A stretch of DNA of 64,000 nucleotides, taken from positions 32,067 through 96,066 of the forward strand of contig CAZKBP010000023.1 in assembly GCA_964551015.1 (NCBI GenBank), read 5' to 3'. Made by a program: the position numbers and the translations under genes. This stretch comes from CAZKBP01 sp964551015 (GTDB lineage Bacteria; Bacteroidota; Bacteroidia; Cytophagales; Microscillaceae). Of the stretch, positions 51,199 to 61,197 are shown piece by piece; the first letter of the stretch is position 1, and each line of letters starts with the position of its first letter. Under the pieces are notes generated by a model that was not told the origin of the DNA, did no database searches, and worked only from the letters and a program-made list of their open reading frames with translations.

Positions 51199-54100
51199 TT
51201 TAATTTTACCTCGAAGCGATAGGTATCTGGCTCCAAGGTCGTGCAGAAAATCGCGACTTTCTCCCGAAAATACTCCCGGTGCGTTTCAGGAAAACGCGCG
51301 TAAGTTGACTTCTTGGCATAGCTGCATCCAGCGGGAATAGGAATCTCGATCATCACGTATTCGGCTCTTTTTTTGACTTCCACCTCGGCGACCAGCGTGG
51401 TAGGTTTTCCAGCTTCTAAATTTTCTTGATGCTCGTCCCAATAGGTTTTCACGATAAAATCTCCCGACTTGGCTTCTGGTTCGGCATTCCAAAAAGATTG
51501 ATAAGTCGTCAGGTAAATAGGAAAGGCACCACTTTTTTCAATTTGCACTTCCTCGCTTGGATCAAGGCTCATTTCAAAGGGGAAGTTGCTGACCGTCTGT
51601 TCCTCTGTGTCTTTTTTGATACTCAGAGTGGGTGGCTTGGAAATTTGCTCTTGCACCAATAAATCGGGCAAAAGAACCTCCAGAACCCGAGCTGATTCGT
51701 AGGTATTGTACCAATGTCCGCTTTGTCTGATTTCTAAGAAATAATCGCGAATTTTAGGAAGCAGACGGGCATGTTTTCCATCCTGCCGCAAAATCTGATA
51801 GGCCAAGAGGGTCGTGTGGCGTGCATTGCCGTGAGGATGATAACTTGCTGGCTCTCCCCAGTACAGATTTCCAAACATCGTCTCCCGCTGGTATTTCCAA
51901 AGAGTATCCAAGCGATAAGGTAGCTCGAGTCCTTGCTTCAGACGAATGAGTGCCAGTTGATCGTTCAAGCCGCGTTTTGCCCAAGCCGTATCCTCTTCTA
52001 TATCAGCCATATATTCGGTATAATCTAGCTTGGCTTCCAAGTCTTTGAGTAAATACAAGATTTCTAACTGCTCGGTAGGGTCAAGCTTTTCTTGCTCTAG
52101 TTGCCAAGTGTAATAATCAATTAGTGGTTGGGAATTAAACTTGACTTCGTATCCTGCTTTCTTGGCTTCGATCAAGGCCTCTGCGGCGTGAGCGCTAATC
52201 CAGTTGAGAGTCGGCGTGTGCTGCCACCAGCCCCAGGTTCCTTCATTCTTGCGGTTTTTTTGTAAGAGGCGAATGAGCTTTTGCACATCTCTTTGCTGAG
52301 TAAATTTCTCTCCCAGAAAGGCTCTGATTTTTTGTTCTGCCAAAAGCATTTTGATTTTAGAGGCAATCTGCTCGTTGCAAAGATAGCGGTAGCGACTAAC
52401 GTGCTCGATTTCGTCGAGCATTACCTCGAGGATATTTGCTTCCGCGTAGAGCTTTACCTCGCCCAAACTCGGATCAAAATCCAGATTTAGGCTGGTATCT
52501 CCTGACAAAGCCCAGAATTTACCTACACTTTCCTCGATCCCTCTTGGGTAGACGGGTATTTTACGAAGCTCCCCGTCCGTGAACCCATCCGCTTGCCGGA
52601 GATAAAATTTCACTTCCAGTGAATCCTCTGTTTGCGCCGTGATTTCCAAGGAATCCAGAGCCGAGTGAAGCACGTCGCGATCTTGCTCCCTGAAAATTTG
52701 CCCATTGACCTCAAAAGCAGTATTGACTCGTAGAGTATCTTCCTGGTAATGGAGCACCTTGCCTAGTATCTGTGCTGTATCGCCTTGCACGAGGAAGCGC
52801 GGAATGGCAAGACTGCCCACCACATCTTGTTTGGCCGTGATTGTTTGCTCTACCGAAGCCGTGCGTCGTTTTTGGCGGTCATAAGCGAGGAAGAAGCTAC
52901 GCCAGGTCGTCAGATCATCGGGGAAAGTAATCGGAAAAGTAACTCGACCGTTCTCATCACTTCTCAAGCTTGGCTCCCAAAAGGCATAATCTCGAAAATT
53001 TTGCCGGATAGAATTTTCGGAATTCGGCGCGAGTAGGCTGGCTTCGCTTTGGTCGGCAGCTTGTTGGGTAGCTAGATTTGTACTTGACTTGATCGAGGTC
53101 AATCCTCTAATCCTGATTGCACTCACCGATCCAGCTAAAGCTCTTAGTCCTGAAGCACGAGATGCTGAAACTACTACTTCACTCAACTCCGTAGTATCAA
53201 CCTGCATTCCTGTGTTAATTTCAATGCTCGATCCAGTACCTACCTCCTGGGTTAATAAGCCCACCGCTTGAAATACCAAAACACCTCTTCGGGGTACTTG
53301 TAATTGATAATAACCATCCATATCTGTAACTATACCCACGGTAGTTCCCTTCACAGAAACGCTAACTCCGGGTAAGCCTTGACCTGTCTCGGCGTCAGTT
53401 ACAGCTCCGGAAACCCAGCGAGTGGGTAAATGGCTGAAAGAAAAGCGTTGTTGTTGATTGTAGTTTCGTTTGATTTGGAAAATCTCTTCCTGTTTTCCCT
53501 TGATCAGATAGGTTTTTTGCTGGATAATTGCTTGGGTTTTCAGGCTGAATGAATCGGGAGGATGTAGGGCTTGTTTTTGGATTTTTAGATAGTTGAGGCC
53601 ATTGGCTTGGATCAAAACGGAATCTATCTCCTGATAAGCTCCATCTTTTCTGAGGAAGAGCATTTTATAAAAACCGGGCTTCAGATCGTGCATTACCCGC
53701 GCAAGGGGCGGATAAATTCTTATAAAGTCAGAAATATCATCTTTCAAAATCAAGATATTTTGCAAAGAAGGAAGGCTATCCTCAAGCAAGGCCGAGGCGT
53801 TCAACTCTAGCCTGCCCTGACCCGCGGTGGTTGCTTGCGGATTATCATATTTGCGGTAACGCTGACTTTTTTCTTCTAAGTAAATTTGCCAAAGCGAATC
53901 CACTTGGGTGGGGCGAAGCACTTCCTCGGTCAAGTCGGGGTTAGACTGGGCGCGATTTCTGGGCGCGAAGTAATTCTCATAATTCTCAAAATCCCAGCTT
54001 CGCATTTTCATGATTTTGTCCGAAAATTCGTATGCAAAGCCCGGCTCGTGTACAAAATCCAATTGATAATCATCCGCGACGACCAAGTGCAGCGAATCTC

Positions 54101-56753
54101 CCGAGAAAGGCCCCGCTAGGCCAATTTCACCCGAGGCACGCTTCCGATTATTCTTCATGAAATCAGGATTGAGCCATTGGAATTGCCGATCATTATACAA
54201 GTAGCTCAGTTGCTCGCCGAAGTTCATTTGGTAGGGAAGGAGATAGGGGAAGAGACTTTTCTTCTCGGCTACGCTGAGTCCGTCGTCGCTGTAGGTACGA
54301 ATTTGCGCTTGTTGATAAAGCTCAGGATTCAGGCTAAAAATCAGTTTTTGGCCTCCTTCCAGATAAAGACTGTCTATTTCAATGGATTGCTGGGCACCGC
54401 GTAACTTCAAATGGTGATAGCCCGGCCGGGCGGGAAAAACATAGCGAGGCAAGGTCGTGGTTTTGTGATAATAAATGGGAACTTCGTCTAGGTAAATCGC
54501 TTGCAAAGGCACAATCTCTCCGTCTTTGACCACGAAGGGACTGAACTGCGCCATCGTATCTTGCACCGCGTAGCTGGAAGCGTACCAACCCTTTTCGGGA
54601 AAAAGAAAACGAAAATACTCGATGCTGTCCAGATGCATTTCCGCGTTCCAATATTCCCAATGTAGCGGACGTTCGTGCTTTAAGTCAAACTTAGAATCTT
54701 CTTGGAAAAAGTTGTACAGGTTACGCCCTCGAGGATTTTTAGGAAAAGCCGGTACATCAGGCGGATCATAGTTTTTGAATTTTTTAGTAAGGCCGTAGGC
54801 CGTGAGATCCACGTTGGGAACCGCTCGGCCTTTTTCGTCTTTAATCAGTACTTCCATCTCGGTCTGCTGGCCGGGGCGAATCTGCCTGGGATGATTAAGC
54901 TCCAAACGTAAGCGATGTGGCTCCAAGGCAATTTCATATTCTTCTTCTTGAACTTGTCCGTCCCAAACGTACTGCATCGAGAGAAAGTATTTTTTGCGGC
55001 TGCGATTGGCCTCGCTCCAAGCGAGTGCTTGGCTCAGACCGCTTTTAATTTTTTTGTTTTTATGGTAAATGCCGTACCAAAAAGGTATTTGACCCGGATT
55101 ATCGACTTGTATCCATACGGAATCAGCCGAACGCTGCGTGTAAACTTCTAGCAGAGCCTCGTCGGATGCCTTACTGGCAACGGCACGGATAGAATCAACC
55201 CAGAGTTCATAATGGTCATAAAAAGGGTTGATCGCCTCTTGAAAAGGTAATTTGATTGACTTTTCGCTCAAAAGTTTCTGCCCACGATAATATTGCAAGC
55301 GTCCTGACTTGGGCAGGCTTTGATTCTGAACTAGATAAACCGCTTTGATAGAATCTTTTTCTAGTCGGAAATCAAGCAGCTCATCCTCAGGATTATACCC
55401 CACTACCAGGCGTTTGGCTTGCCATTCATGGTTACTATTGAGAAATTCCGCTTGAACCTGAATGCCCAATTGAGCGGGAGGAAGAATACTATCGGGGATG
55501 ATAATTTTAGTTTCGCCGATCGGGTCAAGCCTTTGCTCCCAAGTCCAAAGCGTATCGGGCACGAAGACATAATCTTTTTGGAAATCGGAGGCTGATTGTG
55601 GTGTAAGCGTCAATCTAACACGAGCATCCAGCAAATGGCGGTCGCTGGCGTCCTTTCCTTCGGCGTAGAGGACAATGGGTTCGCCCGGAGCGTAGCTATC
55701 CTTTTTAGAGGCGCGGATTTGATAAGTATTTTCCAGAAGTTCATAATCCTCAAAGCGAAAACTTTCTGACATATAGACCTTATCTGGTTTGCCTTTTACG
55801 GTCAAATCCAGATAATAGCGACTATCCAAGTCCAAATTCAAACTATCGTGTAAGTGAATTTCGCCCGCATAAGAGCCAGACGAGCTAGGTGCTAGACTCA
55901 AAAGTTTTTTGTACTTAAAATAAGCTTCAACGGGCTTTTTGATCGGCTTTCCTCTGCGATTAAGCAATAGCATCTTAAAGCGTAAAGTATCTCCAGGACG
56001 ATATTTGGGTTGATTGAAGGCAAGATAGCCTCGAAATTTACGGGGAAAGTTATCTTCTCGGTAATACGGATCAAACCAATCTCGAATTTTAGCAATAAAT
56101 CCATAAGGGTTTCGCCACTTGATGGAGCGATAAATATCTTGTCCTCCTCGGTAGAGCCAGCGAAAAGGTAGAAATAAATAACCCGTGGGCGGTCGGTAGA
56201 GAATGGTATTTTTAATCCGCCTGAAGCGCGAGTTATTATAGCTACGCTTGATGCCGTGGTAGTAAGTCGTGCCTCGATGCTTGATGGAGAGTAAGCCCTG
56301 CCGATTGGTTTTGGGGTAGCGATAAGTATGCGACTCGGGATCGAAGGGAACTTTACGTCTTTTTAAACGGACTTCGGCATCTTCAATCAGATTGCCCAAG
56401 GAATCATACAAAATCAGCGAGAGATCAACTTGATTATTGAGAATCATCAAGGTAGGGCCACCCACACTCTCTAACTCGTAGATCAGGTTGGATTTTTGGG
56501 CGTAGCCGTAGAGATAGTGTCCTGCTTCCAGCTTTCCTCGATAGGTAGAATCCGTGGGAAAAGAATCTACCTTTTGATAAAATAGGCTTTCATCACTGGG
56601 CAGTACTTTTTCCTCGTAGAATTGCTTGGCTTCTTCATTGCTGATTCGGTAGATATAAGTAAAATAGCTCGTCTGACGGCTATTCACGAGTTTTTGACCT
56701 AGAACAAAAAAAGGGACGATATGGAATAGGGCTAGTAGTAAAGCTTTTCTCAT
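51087..56753 (-). CDS. Alpha-2-macroglobulin family protein with SusC-like regulatory domain
   Basis: An 1888-residue exported protein. Signal peptide: about residues 1-19 (LLLALFHIVPFFVLGQ). A start 33 bases upstream would put the hydrophobic stretch too deep, so I use ATG 56753. The first 1100 residues form repeated macroglobulin (MG) beta domains (YRPGDTLRFKMLLLNR is typical MG2). A carboxypeptidase-regulatory-like domain (about 1115-1165: AVTDAETGQGLPGVSVSVKG) and a plug-like stretch (LSEVVVSASRASGLRALAG) interrupt the chain. The A2M domain follows (FWEPSLRSDENGRVTFPITF, about 1255), then the thioester-type motif C-N-E-Q at Cys1459 in a helical toroid domain. Bacterial relatives are thought to trap attacking proteases. 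The usual partner, penicillin-binding protein 1C, is not adjacent. Confidence 0.88.
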   Translation of the reverse strand: MRKALLLALFHIVPFFVLGQKLVNSRQTSYFTYIYRISNEEAKQFYEEKVLPSDESLFYQKVDSFPTDSTYRGKLEAGHYLYGYAQKSNLIYELESVGGPTLMILNNQVDLSLILYDSLGNLIEDAEVRLKRRKVPFDPESHTYRYPKTNRQGLLSIKHRGTTYYHGIKRSYNNSRFRRIKNTILYRPPTGYLFLPFRWLYRGGQDIYRSIKWRNPYGFIAKIRDWFDPYYREDNFPRKFRGYLAFNQPKYRPGDTLRFKMLLLNRRGKPIKKPVEAYFKYKKLLSLAPSSSGSYAGEIHLHDSLNLDLDSRYYLDLTVKGKPDKVYMSESFRFEDYELLENTYQIRASKKDSYAPGEPIVLYAEGKDASDRHLLDARVRLTLTPQSASDFQKDYVFVPDTLWTWEQRLDPIGETKIIIPDSILPPAQLGIQVQAEFLNSNHEWQAKRLVVGYNPEDELLDFRLEKDSIKAVYLVQNQSLPKSGRLQYYRGQKLLSEKSIKLPFQEAINPFYDHYELWVDSIRAVASKASDEALLEVYTQRSADSVWIQVDNPGQIPFWYGIYHKNKKIKSGLSQALAWSEANRSRKKYFLSMQYVWDGQVQEEEYEIALEPHRLRLELNHPRQIRPGQQTEMEVLIKDEKGRAVPNVDLTAYGLTKKFKNYDPPDVPAFPKNPRGRNLYNFFQEDSKFDLKHERPLHWEYWNAEMHLDSIEYFRFLFPEKGWYASSYAVQDTMAQFSPFVVKDGEIVPLQAIYLDEVPIYYHKTTTLPRYVFPARPGYHHLKLRGAQQSIEIDSLYLEGGQKLIFSLNPELYQQAQIRTYSDDGLSVAEKKSLFPYLLPYQMNFGEQLSYLYNDRQFQWLNPDFMKNNRKRASGEIGLAGPFSGDSLHLVVADDYQLDFVHEPGFAYEFSDKIMKMRSWDFENYENYFAPRNRAQSNPDLTEEVLRPTQVDSLWQIYLEEKSQRYRKYDNPQATTAGQGRLELNASALLEDSLPSLQNILILKDDISDFIRIYPPLARVMHDLKPGFYKMLFLRKDGAYQEIDSVLIQANGLNYLKIQKQALHPPDSFSLKTQAIIQQKTYLIKGKQEEIFQIKRNYNQQQRFSFSHLPTRWVSGAVTDAETGQGLPGVSVSVKGTTVGIVTDMDGYYQLQVPRRGVLVFQAVGLLTQEVGTGSSIEINTGMQVDTTELSEVVVSASRASGLRALAGSVSAIRIRGLTSIKSSTNLATQQAADQSEASLLAPNSENSIRQNFRDYAFWEPSLRSDENGRVTFPITFPDDLTTWRSFFLAYDRQKRRTASVEQTITAKQDVVGSLAIPRFLVQGDTAQILGKVLHYQEDTLRVNTAFEVNGQIFREQDRDVLHSALDSLEITAQTEDSLEVKFYLRQADGFTDGELRKIPVYPRGIEESVGKFWALSGDTSLNLDFDPSLGEVKLYAEANILEVMLDEIEHVSRYRYLCNEQIASKIKMLLAEQKIRAFLGEKFTQQRDVQKLIRLLQKNRKNEGTWGWWQHTPTLNWISAHAAEALIEAKKAGYEVKFNSQPLIDYYTWQLEQEKLDPTEQLEILYLLKDLEAKLDYTEYMADIEEDTAWAKRGLNDQLALIRLKQGLELPYRLDTLWKYQRETMFGNLYWGEPASYHPHGNARHTTLLAYQILRQDGKHARLLPKIRDYFLEIRQSGHWYNTYESARVLEVLLPDLLVQEQISKPPTLSIKKDTEEQTVSNFPFEMSLDPSEEVQIEKSGAFPIYLTTYQSFWNAEPEAKSGDFIVKTYWDEHQENLEAGKPTTLVAEVEVKKRAEYVMIEIPIPAGCSYAKKSTYARFPETHREYFREKVAIFCTTLEPDTYRFEVKLNPRYSGKYHLNPAQASLMYYPTFFGRAASKQLQIVSK

Positions 56754-56923
56754 AGGCGGCGTTGATTTGTATTGACTAAAATACAAATTATTGATGAGAA
56801 ATCCCCCCGAAAAAATCCCCTCATCCCCTCGATCCTAGCACGCAAATTGCCTAAATTTGAAGAGGGAGTTCAAAAAATCAAAGCCAGAAAAGTTTTCGTC
56901 CCAATCTATTCCTGTCCTAGCCC

Positions 56924-58741
56924 ATGCAGATTCATGACATCAGCGTCCGAAATTTTAGAGGCATCCATCGCCTCGAGCAGCTTCCTTGTGGCCGATTGAA
57001 CACCCTCGTGGGCAAAAATGACGCGGGCAAATCCTCGCTTATCAAAGCCTTGGATGCCTTTTTTAATAAAAACTTTACGGCTCAGGATATTTTCTTGGGA
57101 AGAGAAACCCAGGCTCACACCGAAGTTACGTTGCGCTTTTTACCTGATTTGGATTTACATCCTCTGGCCTTGGATCAGCAGGGTTTGCTTTGTTTGCGTA
57201 AGCGATTCTCTTTTAGTGAAACGGGGCGAATTCAGGTAGAAGAGTTTTATACTTGCCACGATATCAATCACCCTGAGTTGGGTAATTGCTTTGGCGTAAA
57301 AGAAGCCGATCTGAATCGTTATTTGGGAGAAGTTTTGGGAGTCAAGTACACGCGCTCTGGTCGAGAAATTACCAATCTTTCCAAAATAGAAGAGATCGAG
57401 GAATTAAGTCAGAAGTTTGGCCGAAGCGAGAAGACCTACCGCGCTGAAGATTTTCTCAAAAATTTAGAAAAAAGCTATCCTGACTTTGCCTTGCCTAGCT
57501 TTTTTAGTTTTGATGCAGAGTACAACCTGGATATTAGTCACGCCAATTTCCAAAGACAATTCCGACATTTAAGCTTGGCTTCCTTGGAAAAAAACCAAAA
57601 TTTAGCCGAGCACATCGAGCAGGAGGTGAGCCAAGACCTTTCCACAGAATTTGACCAGATCACAGTTTTCATGCAAAAAAATGTGCCTAATTTGGAGCGC
57701 ATTCAGCCTCGTATCACGGCCAATTGGAATAATTTGGTCAAGTTTGATCTGGATTTGAAATTCAAAGAGGAACGCTATGACGTGCCCATTACCCACAAGG
57801 GAACTGGCTTCAAGCGATTGCTGATGGTAGCCTACTTTGAATACTTGGCTTCCAAACAAACCAATAAAAATCAAATCTTTGCTCTAGAAGAACCCGAAAC
57901 TTACCTGCACCCTTCCTTGCAAGAAGATTTACTAAACTCCATTCTGAGCCTGGCCGAGACTTCGCAATTTTTCCTGAGTACCCATTCGCCCATCTTTGCG
58001 GGAGCCACGCAAAAATCCAATATCGTGATCGTGCGCAAAGAAAATTCACTTTCTTACTACTCCAACGATGAGGCGGATGTAATTCGCTCGGTGATCGACG
58101 AATTGGGCATTCAACCAGATTATAATCTGCTAAAAACGGCCAAATTTATCATTTTTGTAGAGGGGAAGGGCGATGTGCATTTTATCCAGAGCTACGCCCA
58201 GACCGTGATGGGCAGAGATTTGGAAGCCGATGGTATTATCGTGACCATTGGGGGAGGTTCCTCTTTGAAGAATTACGCCGATTTGGATTTATTTAAGAAA
58301 CTAAGCCACGGACGAGGCGATCAATATGCCGTACTCGTGGACGGCGACCATGACAACACGGCCAAGGAGAAAGAAAATGAGAAAATTCAAGCCCACTGTG
58401 AAGCCGACGGAGCCATCTACTTCAAACTCTCCAAAAAAAATATAGAACATTATTGCCATCCAGATTGCATCCAAAAAATCTATCTCAATTCTATTTCCCA
58501 GAGTAGCAAAGCCCCACACGAACAGCAACTATTGCGACAATATCAGTCTATTGCGATGGTTGATGGCTTGGGAGATTTTGACGTAGAAGCTTATCTGATT
58601 GAAAACCAGTTGCCGAATTTCAAATCTAGCGGCAAAAATATCCAAGTTTTCCAAAGGATGACCCAGCAAGAATGGCAAGCGATGGATCAAGCAGGCGAAA
58701 TCAAGGATTTTTTGAGGCAAATCTATCAAAGGATTGCCTGA
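56924..58741 (+). CDS. OLD-family ATP-dependent nuclease
   Basis: A 605-residue cytoplasmic protein. The ABC-type ATPase half has Walker A GKNDAGKS (residues 30-37), a signature-like THKGTGFKRLLM, Walker B IFALEEPETYLHP (about 318) and the switch FFLSTHSPIF. The TOPRIM nuclease half has the catalytic glutamate in FIIFVEGKGD (about 407) and the aspartates in VLVDGDHDN (about 470). This is the OLD (overcoming lysogenisation defect) architecture. Class 2 OLD proteins and Gabija GajA are encoded next to a UvrD-like helicase; none is here, so it is a stand-alone form, possibly in defence or repair. It is divergent from the macroglobulin gene and followed after 83 bases by signalling genes. Confidence 0.88.
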   Translation: MQIHDISVRNFRGIHRLEQLPCGRLNTLVGKNDAGKSSLIKALDAFFNKNFTAQDIFLGRETQAHTEVTLRFLPDLDLHPLALDQQGLLCLRKRFSFSETGRIQVEEFYTCHDINHPELGNCFGVKEADLNRYLGEVLGVKYTRSGREITNLSKIEEIEELSQKFGRSEKTYRAEDFLKNLEKSYPDFALPSFFSFDAEYNLDISHANFQRQFRHLSLASLEKNQNLAEHIEQEVSQDLSTEFDQITVFMQKNVPNLERIQPRITANWNNLVKFDLDLKFKEERYDVPITHKGTGFKRLLMVAYFEYLASKQTNKNQIFALEEPETYLHPSLQEDLLNSILSLAETSQFFLSTHSPIFAGATQKSNIVIVRKENSLSYYSNDEADVIRSVIDELGIQPDYNLLKTAKFIIFVEGKGDVHFIQSYAQTVMGRDLEADGIIVTIGGGSSLKNYADLDLFKKLSHGRGDQYAVLVDGDHDNTAKEKENEKIQAHCEADGAIYFKLSKKNIEHYCHPDCIQKIYLNSISQSSKAPHEQQLLRQYQSIAMVDGLGDFDVEAYLIENQLPNFKSSGKNIQVFQRMTQQEWQAMDQAGEIKDFLRQIYQRIA

Positions 58742-58824
58742 TTCATATCCAAATACAGCTTAAATACTGTGAAATTAATTAAACTTTTTGCTAAATTGTT
58801 TGCAGAAGTCAAAGGGTATAAACA

Positions 58825-60006
58825 ATGGAACAAGTCAAACCCAAGATTTTATTTGTAGACGACGAGGCACAAAACTTATTGGCGTTCAAATCGGCTTTTC
58901 GCCGCACCTATCAAATTCATACGGCCGAGTCGGCCAAACTAGGGATTCAAATTCTGAGGCAGGAAGATATACAGGTAATTATTACAGACCAACGTATGCC
59001 CGAAATGACGGGAACCGAATTTCTAACAAGCATCTTGGTCGAATTTCCTGAACCGATGCGCATTATTTTAACGGGCTACAGTGATGTAGAGGCGGTTATC
59101 CAAGCCATCAATCAGGGAGAAGTCTATCGCTATTTAACCAAGCCTTGGAATAAAGAAGAACTCAAGATCACCATCGATAATGCCCTCCAAACCTATCAAT
59201 TAAGAAAGGAAAACCAAGTCTTGGTCGCGCAACTACAAGAAGCCAATACCGCATTGGAAGCCAAAGTAAAAGCCCGCACCTTGGCCTTAGAACAATCTCA
59301 GCATGAACTAGCCGAACGCTATACACAGCTTGGTTACAGTCACCAAAAACTAAGTGAGCAAAATGAAATGATTGATTTGCTTTTGCGTGAGCTTAATCAC
59401 CGCGTGCTTAATAATCTACAAGTGGTATCGGCGGTATTAGGGCGAGAAAGTGAAGTTGTCCGAGATAGCCAGGTGCTTGAAATTGTCCAAAGAGTTGAAC
59501 AGAGAATTAACGACATGGCTCGCATTCATCAATTCCTGATGTACCGCAACAGCCAAGAGGCGGCTATTGATTTGGCAGATTATTTCAAAGAGATTACTGC
59601 GATCTTATCTCATATGTATTTTGCCAACCAAAAAGCACCGCACATTCAAATTGATACACAGGGGCTGAGGATGAAACAGGAACGAACCTATTTCTTAGGT
59701 TTTATCGTGCACGAGTTGGTCACGAATAGCTTTAAATATGCTTTTCAGTGTACAGAGAAGCCTTGCCTAAAAATATCGCTCAGCCGCTTAGAGGCAGAGG
59801 TATATCAACTCTGCATCGAGGACAATGGGGTAGGGCTACCCCCCGAGTTGGTCGAGCAAGATCAAATCAAATTTGAACTCATTCAATCAATGGGGCTGAA
59901 AATTATCAACCTGATCGCCAAAATTCACCAGGGGCAATTGAGTGTTAAAACGGATGCCAGAGAAGGAGCCTGTTTTGAAATCAATCTTCAATTCAAAAAA
60001 GATTAA
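58825..60006 (+). CDS. Receiver-histidine kinase hybrid (HisKA_2 type)
   Basis: A 393-residue cytoplasmic protein. The N-terminal receiver domain (about residues 7-125: ILFVDDEAQN, phospho-acceptor Asp55 in VIITDQRMPEM, late lysine in YLTKPW) is followed by a coiled coil (130-185). A HisKA_2-type dimerisation domain comes next with the phospho-accepting His192 in LRELNHRVLNNLQ, then a HATPase domain with N box HELVTNSFKYAF and G boxes DNGVGLP and SMGLKIIN. With a receiver at the front and no membrane part, it is probably controlled by another kinase and passes phosphate on. It lies two bases upstream of a LytTR regulator, so they are co-translated. Confidence 0.92.
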   Translation: MEQVKPKILFVDDEAQNLLAFKSAFRRTYQIHTAESAKLGIQILRQEDIQVIITDQRMPEMTGTEFLTSILVEFPEPMRIILTGYSDVEAVIQAINQGEVYRYLTKPWNKEELKITIDNALQTYQLRKENQVLVAQLQEANTALEAKVKARTLALEQSQHELAERYTQLGYSHQKLSEQNEMIDLLLRELNHRVLNNLQVVSAVLGRESEVVRDSQVLEIVQRVEQRINDMARIHQFLMYRNSQEAAIDLADYFKEITAILSHMYFANQKAPHIQIDTQGLRMKQERTYFLGFIVHELVTNSFKYAFQCTEKPCLKISLSRLEAEVYQLCIEDNGVGLPPELVEQDQIKFELIQSMGLKIINLIAKIHQGQLSVKTDAREGACFEINLQFKKD

Positions 60007-60008
60007 AT

Positions 60009-60761
60009 ATGGATTCAACCCCCAAAATCTTAATCCTAGAAGACCATCCTGAGATTGCCCACCAAATCCAAAGCAATCTGCAAAAGTTTGGCTATCAAAT
60101 CACGGACTTAGTGAGTTCTTACGAAGAAGCCATCACTTCTGTACAAAAAAAACTGCCCGATTTAGCCCTCTGTGATATCAAGATTCGGGGCTATAAAGAT
60201 GGCATTCAAACTGCACAGGATATCAAGAAGATGACCGATATTCCTGTTATTTTCTTGACGGCTTTTTTGAATGAGGAATTACGAGATCGGGCCATTCTGA
60301 CCCAGCCCGCCAGTTATTTAGTGAAGCCAATCAATTACGGGCAATTAGACATCGCCATTCAACTGGCCTTGAAAAATCATCAGGCGAGTGAACCTAGCTC
60401 CTCTATAATGAAAGACGGGCGTTTTTTCGTGTGGAGTGAGGGTATTTATGAAATTATTCAGATTGAGGACATTCTCTTTTTGAGGGCCGAAAATGTTGCT
60501 ACGGATATTTATACAAAACAGAAAATCTACCGTTTGGCTTCCAAATCTCTCAAAAAAGTAATGGAAGAACTGATTCATCCCGATATTATGCGCGTTGGTC
60601 GGTCAGAAGCCATCAATCTCAAGCACATCAAACAATTTGATCGCCGGTTTACCTATGTAGTCATCAATACGGATGCATTGAAATTGAAGAATAAAATCAA
60701 CAATGTCGTCTATATCTCCGGTTCCTACCGGGATGAATTTAAACAAAGGCTGGGGGTTTGA
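60009..60761 (+). CDS. LytTR-family response regulator
   Basis: A 250-residue regulator. The receiver domain (about 5-125) has the acidic pair in LILEDHPE, Asp56 as likely phosphorylation site (LALCDIKIRG), the conserved T in FLTAF and the lysine in YLVKPI. The C-terminal LytTR DNA-binding domain (145-250) carries QIEDILFLRAENVATDIYT and IMRVGRSEAINLKHI. It follows the receiver-kinase gene by two bases and is almost certainly its partner. LytTR proteins bind paired imperfect direct repeats; target promoters are unknown. Confidence 0.93.
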   Translation: MDSTPKILILEDHPEIAHQIQSNLQKFGYQITDLVSSYEEAITSVQKKLPDLALCDIKIRGYKDGIQTAQDIKKMTDIPVIFLTAFLNEELRDRAILTQPASYLVKPINYGQLDIAIQLALKNHQASEPSSSIMKDGRFFVWSEGIYEIIQIEDILFLRAENVATDIYTKQKIYRLASKSLKKVMEELIHPDIMRVGRSEAINLKHIKQFDRRFTYVVINTDALKLKNKINNVVYISGSYRDEFKQRLGV

Positions 60762-60898
60762 TGGATCCATTCGTAAATGATCAATCCCTTCACTCACTAA
60801 GTCAATCGGGCTACTCACAAATCTAGCTGGGCATAACCTGATTATCAGCGTAAATTCGAGTAAACAATCATTCTTGAATCTTCTAACGCTGATTAATT

Positions 60899-61156
60899 AT
60901 GAAAAATTTGCCTGCTTCCCTCCGCCTGTTATTACTAGGGATGGCTCTACTGGGAGCCAGTAGTTGCGATCCAGATACTTATCTGGAATTAAAGATCAAC
61001 GGGCAAAATGTTTTTCCTCAAGAAAAGAAATTTTCGCCTCAGGCTCAACTTGAAAACCCCCGACATATAGAAGTCAATCTCCGAGTAGATAAGAAAATCA
61101 CCTATTGCCCCGTCTGTGATAGAGAATGTGGGCAAATTGGATGGCATTCTCATTAA
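60899..61156 (+). CDS. Small Cys-rich lipoprotein, unknown
   Basis: An 85-residue lipoprotein. The signal peptide is hydrophobic (LLLLGMALLGASSC) with lipobox G-A-S-S-C, so Cys23 is the likely lipid site. The mature 62 residues contain a zinc-ribbon-like CPVCDREC and end in WHSH, a possible metal site. I know no named family. It sits between the LytTR regulator and a propeller sensor lipoprotein on the same strand and may work with either. It is short, but the signal peptide makes a real gene likely. Confidence 0.6.
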   Translation: MKNLPASLRLLLLGMALLGASSCDPDTYLELKINGQNVFPQEKKFSPQAQLENPRHIEVNLRVDKKITYCPVCDRECGQIGWHSH

Positions 61157-61197
61157 ATCTGTACCTTAAACTGCCCTCCTATTAAATCTGAACCTTA
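61152..61197. repeat. Short direct repeat around a gene junction
   Basis: ATTAAATCTGTACCTTA (61152-61168) and ATTAAATCTGAACCTTA (61181-61197) differ at one base and are 29 bases apart. The first includes the end of the small lipoprotein gene; the second ends at the first base of the next start codon. Function, if any, is unknown; it may bear on control of the sensor gene. Confidence 0.6.

Noticed and set aside
56924..58741. Gabija defence system
   Set aside because: The GajA-like architecture is present but no GajB/UvrD-like helicase gene lies next to it.
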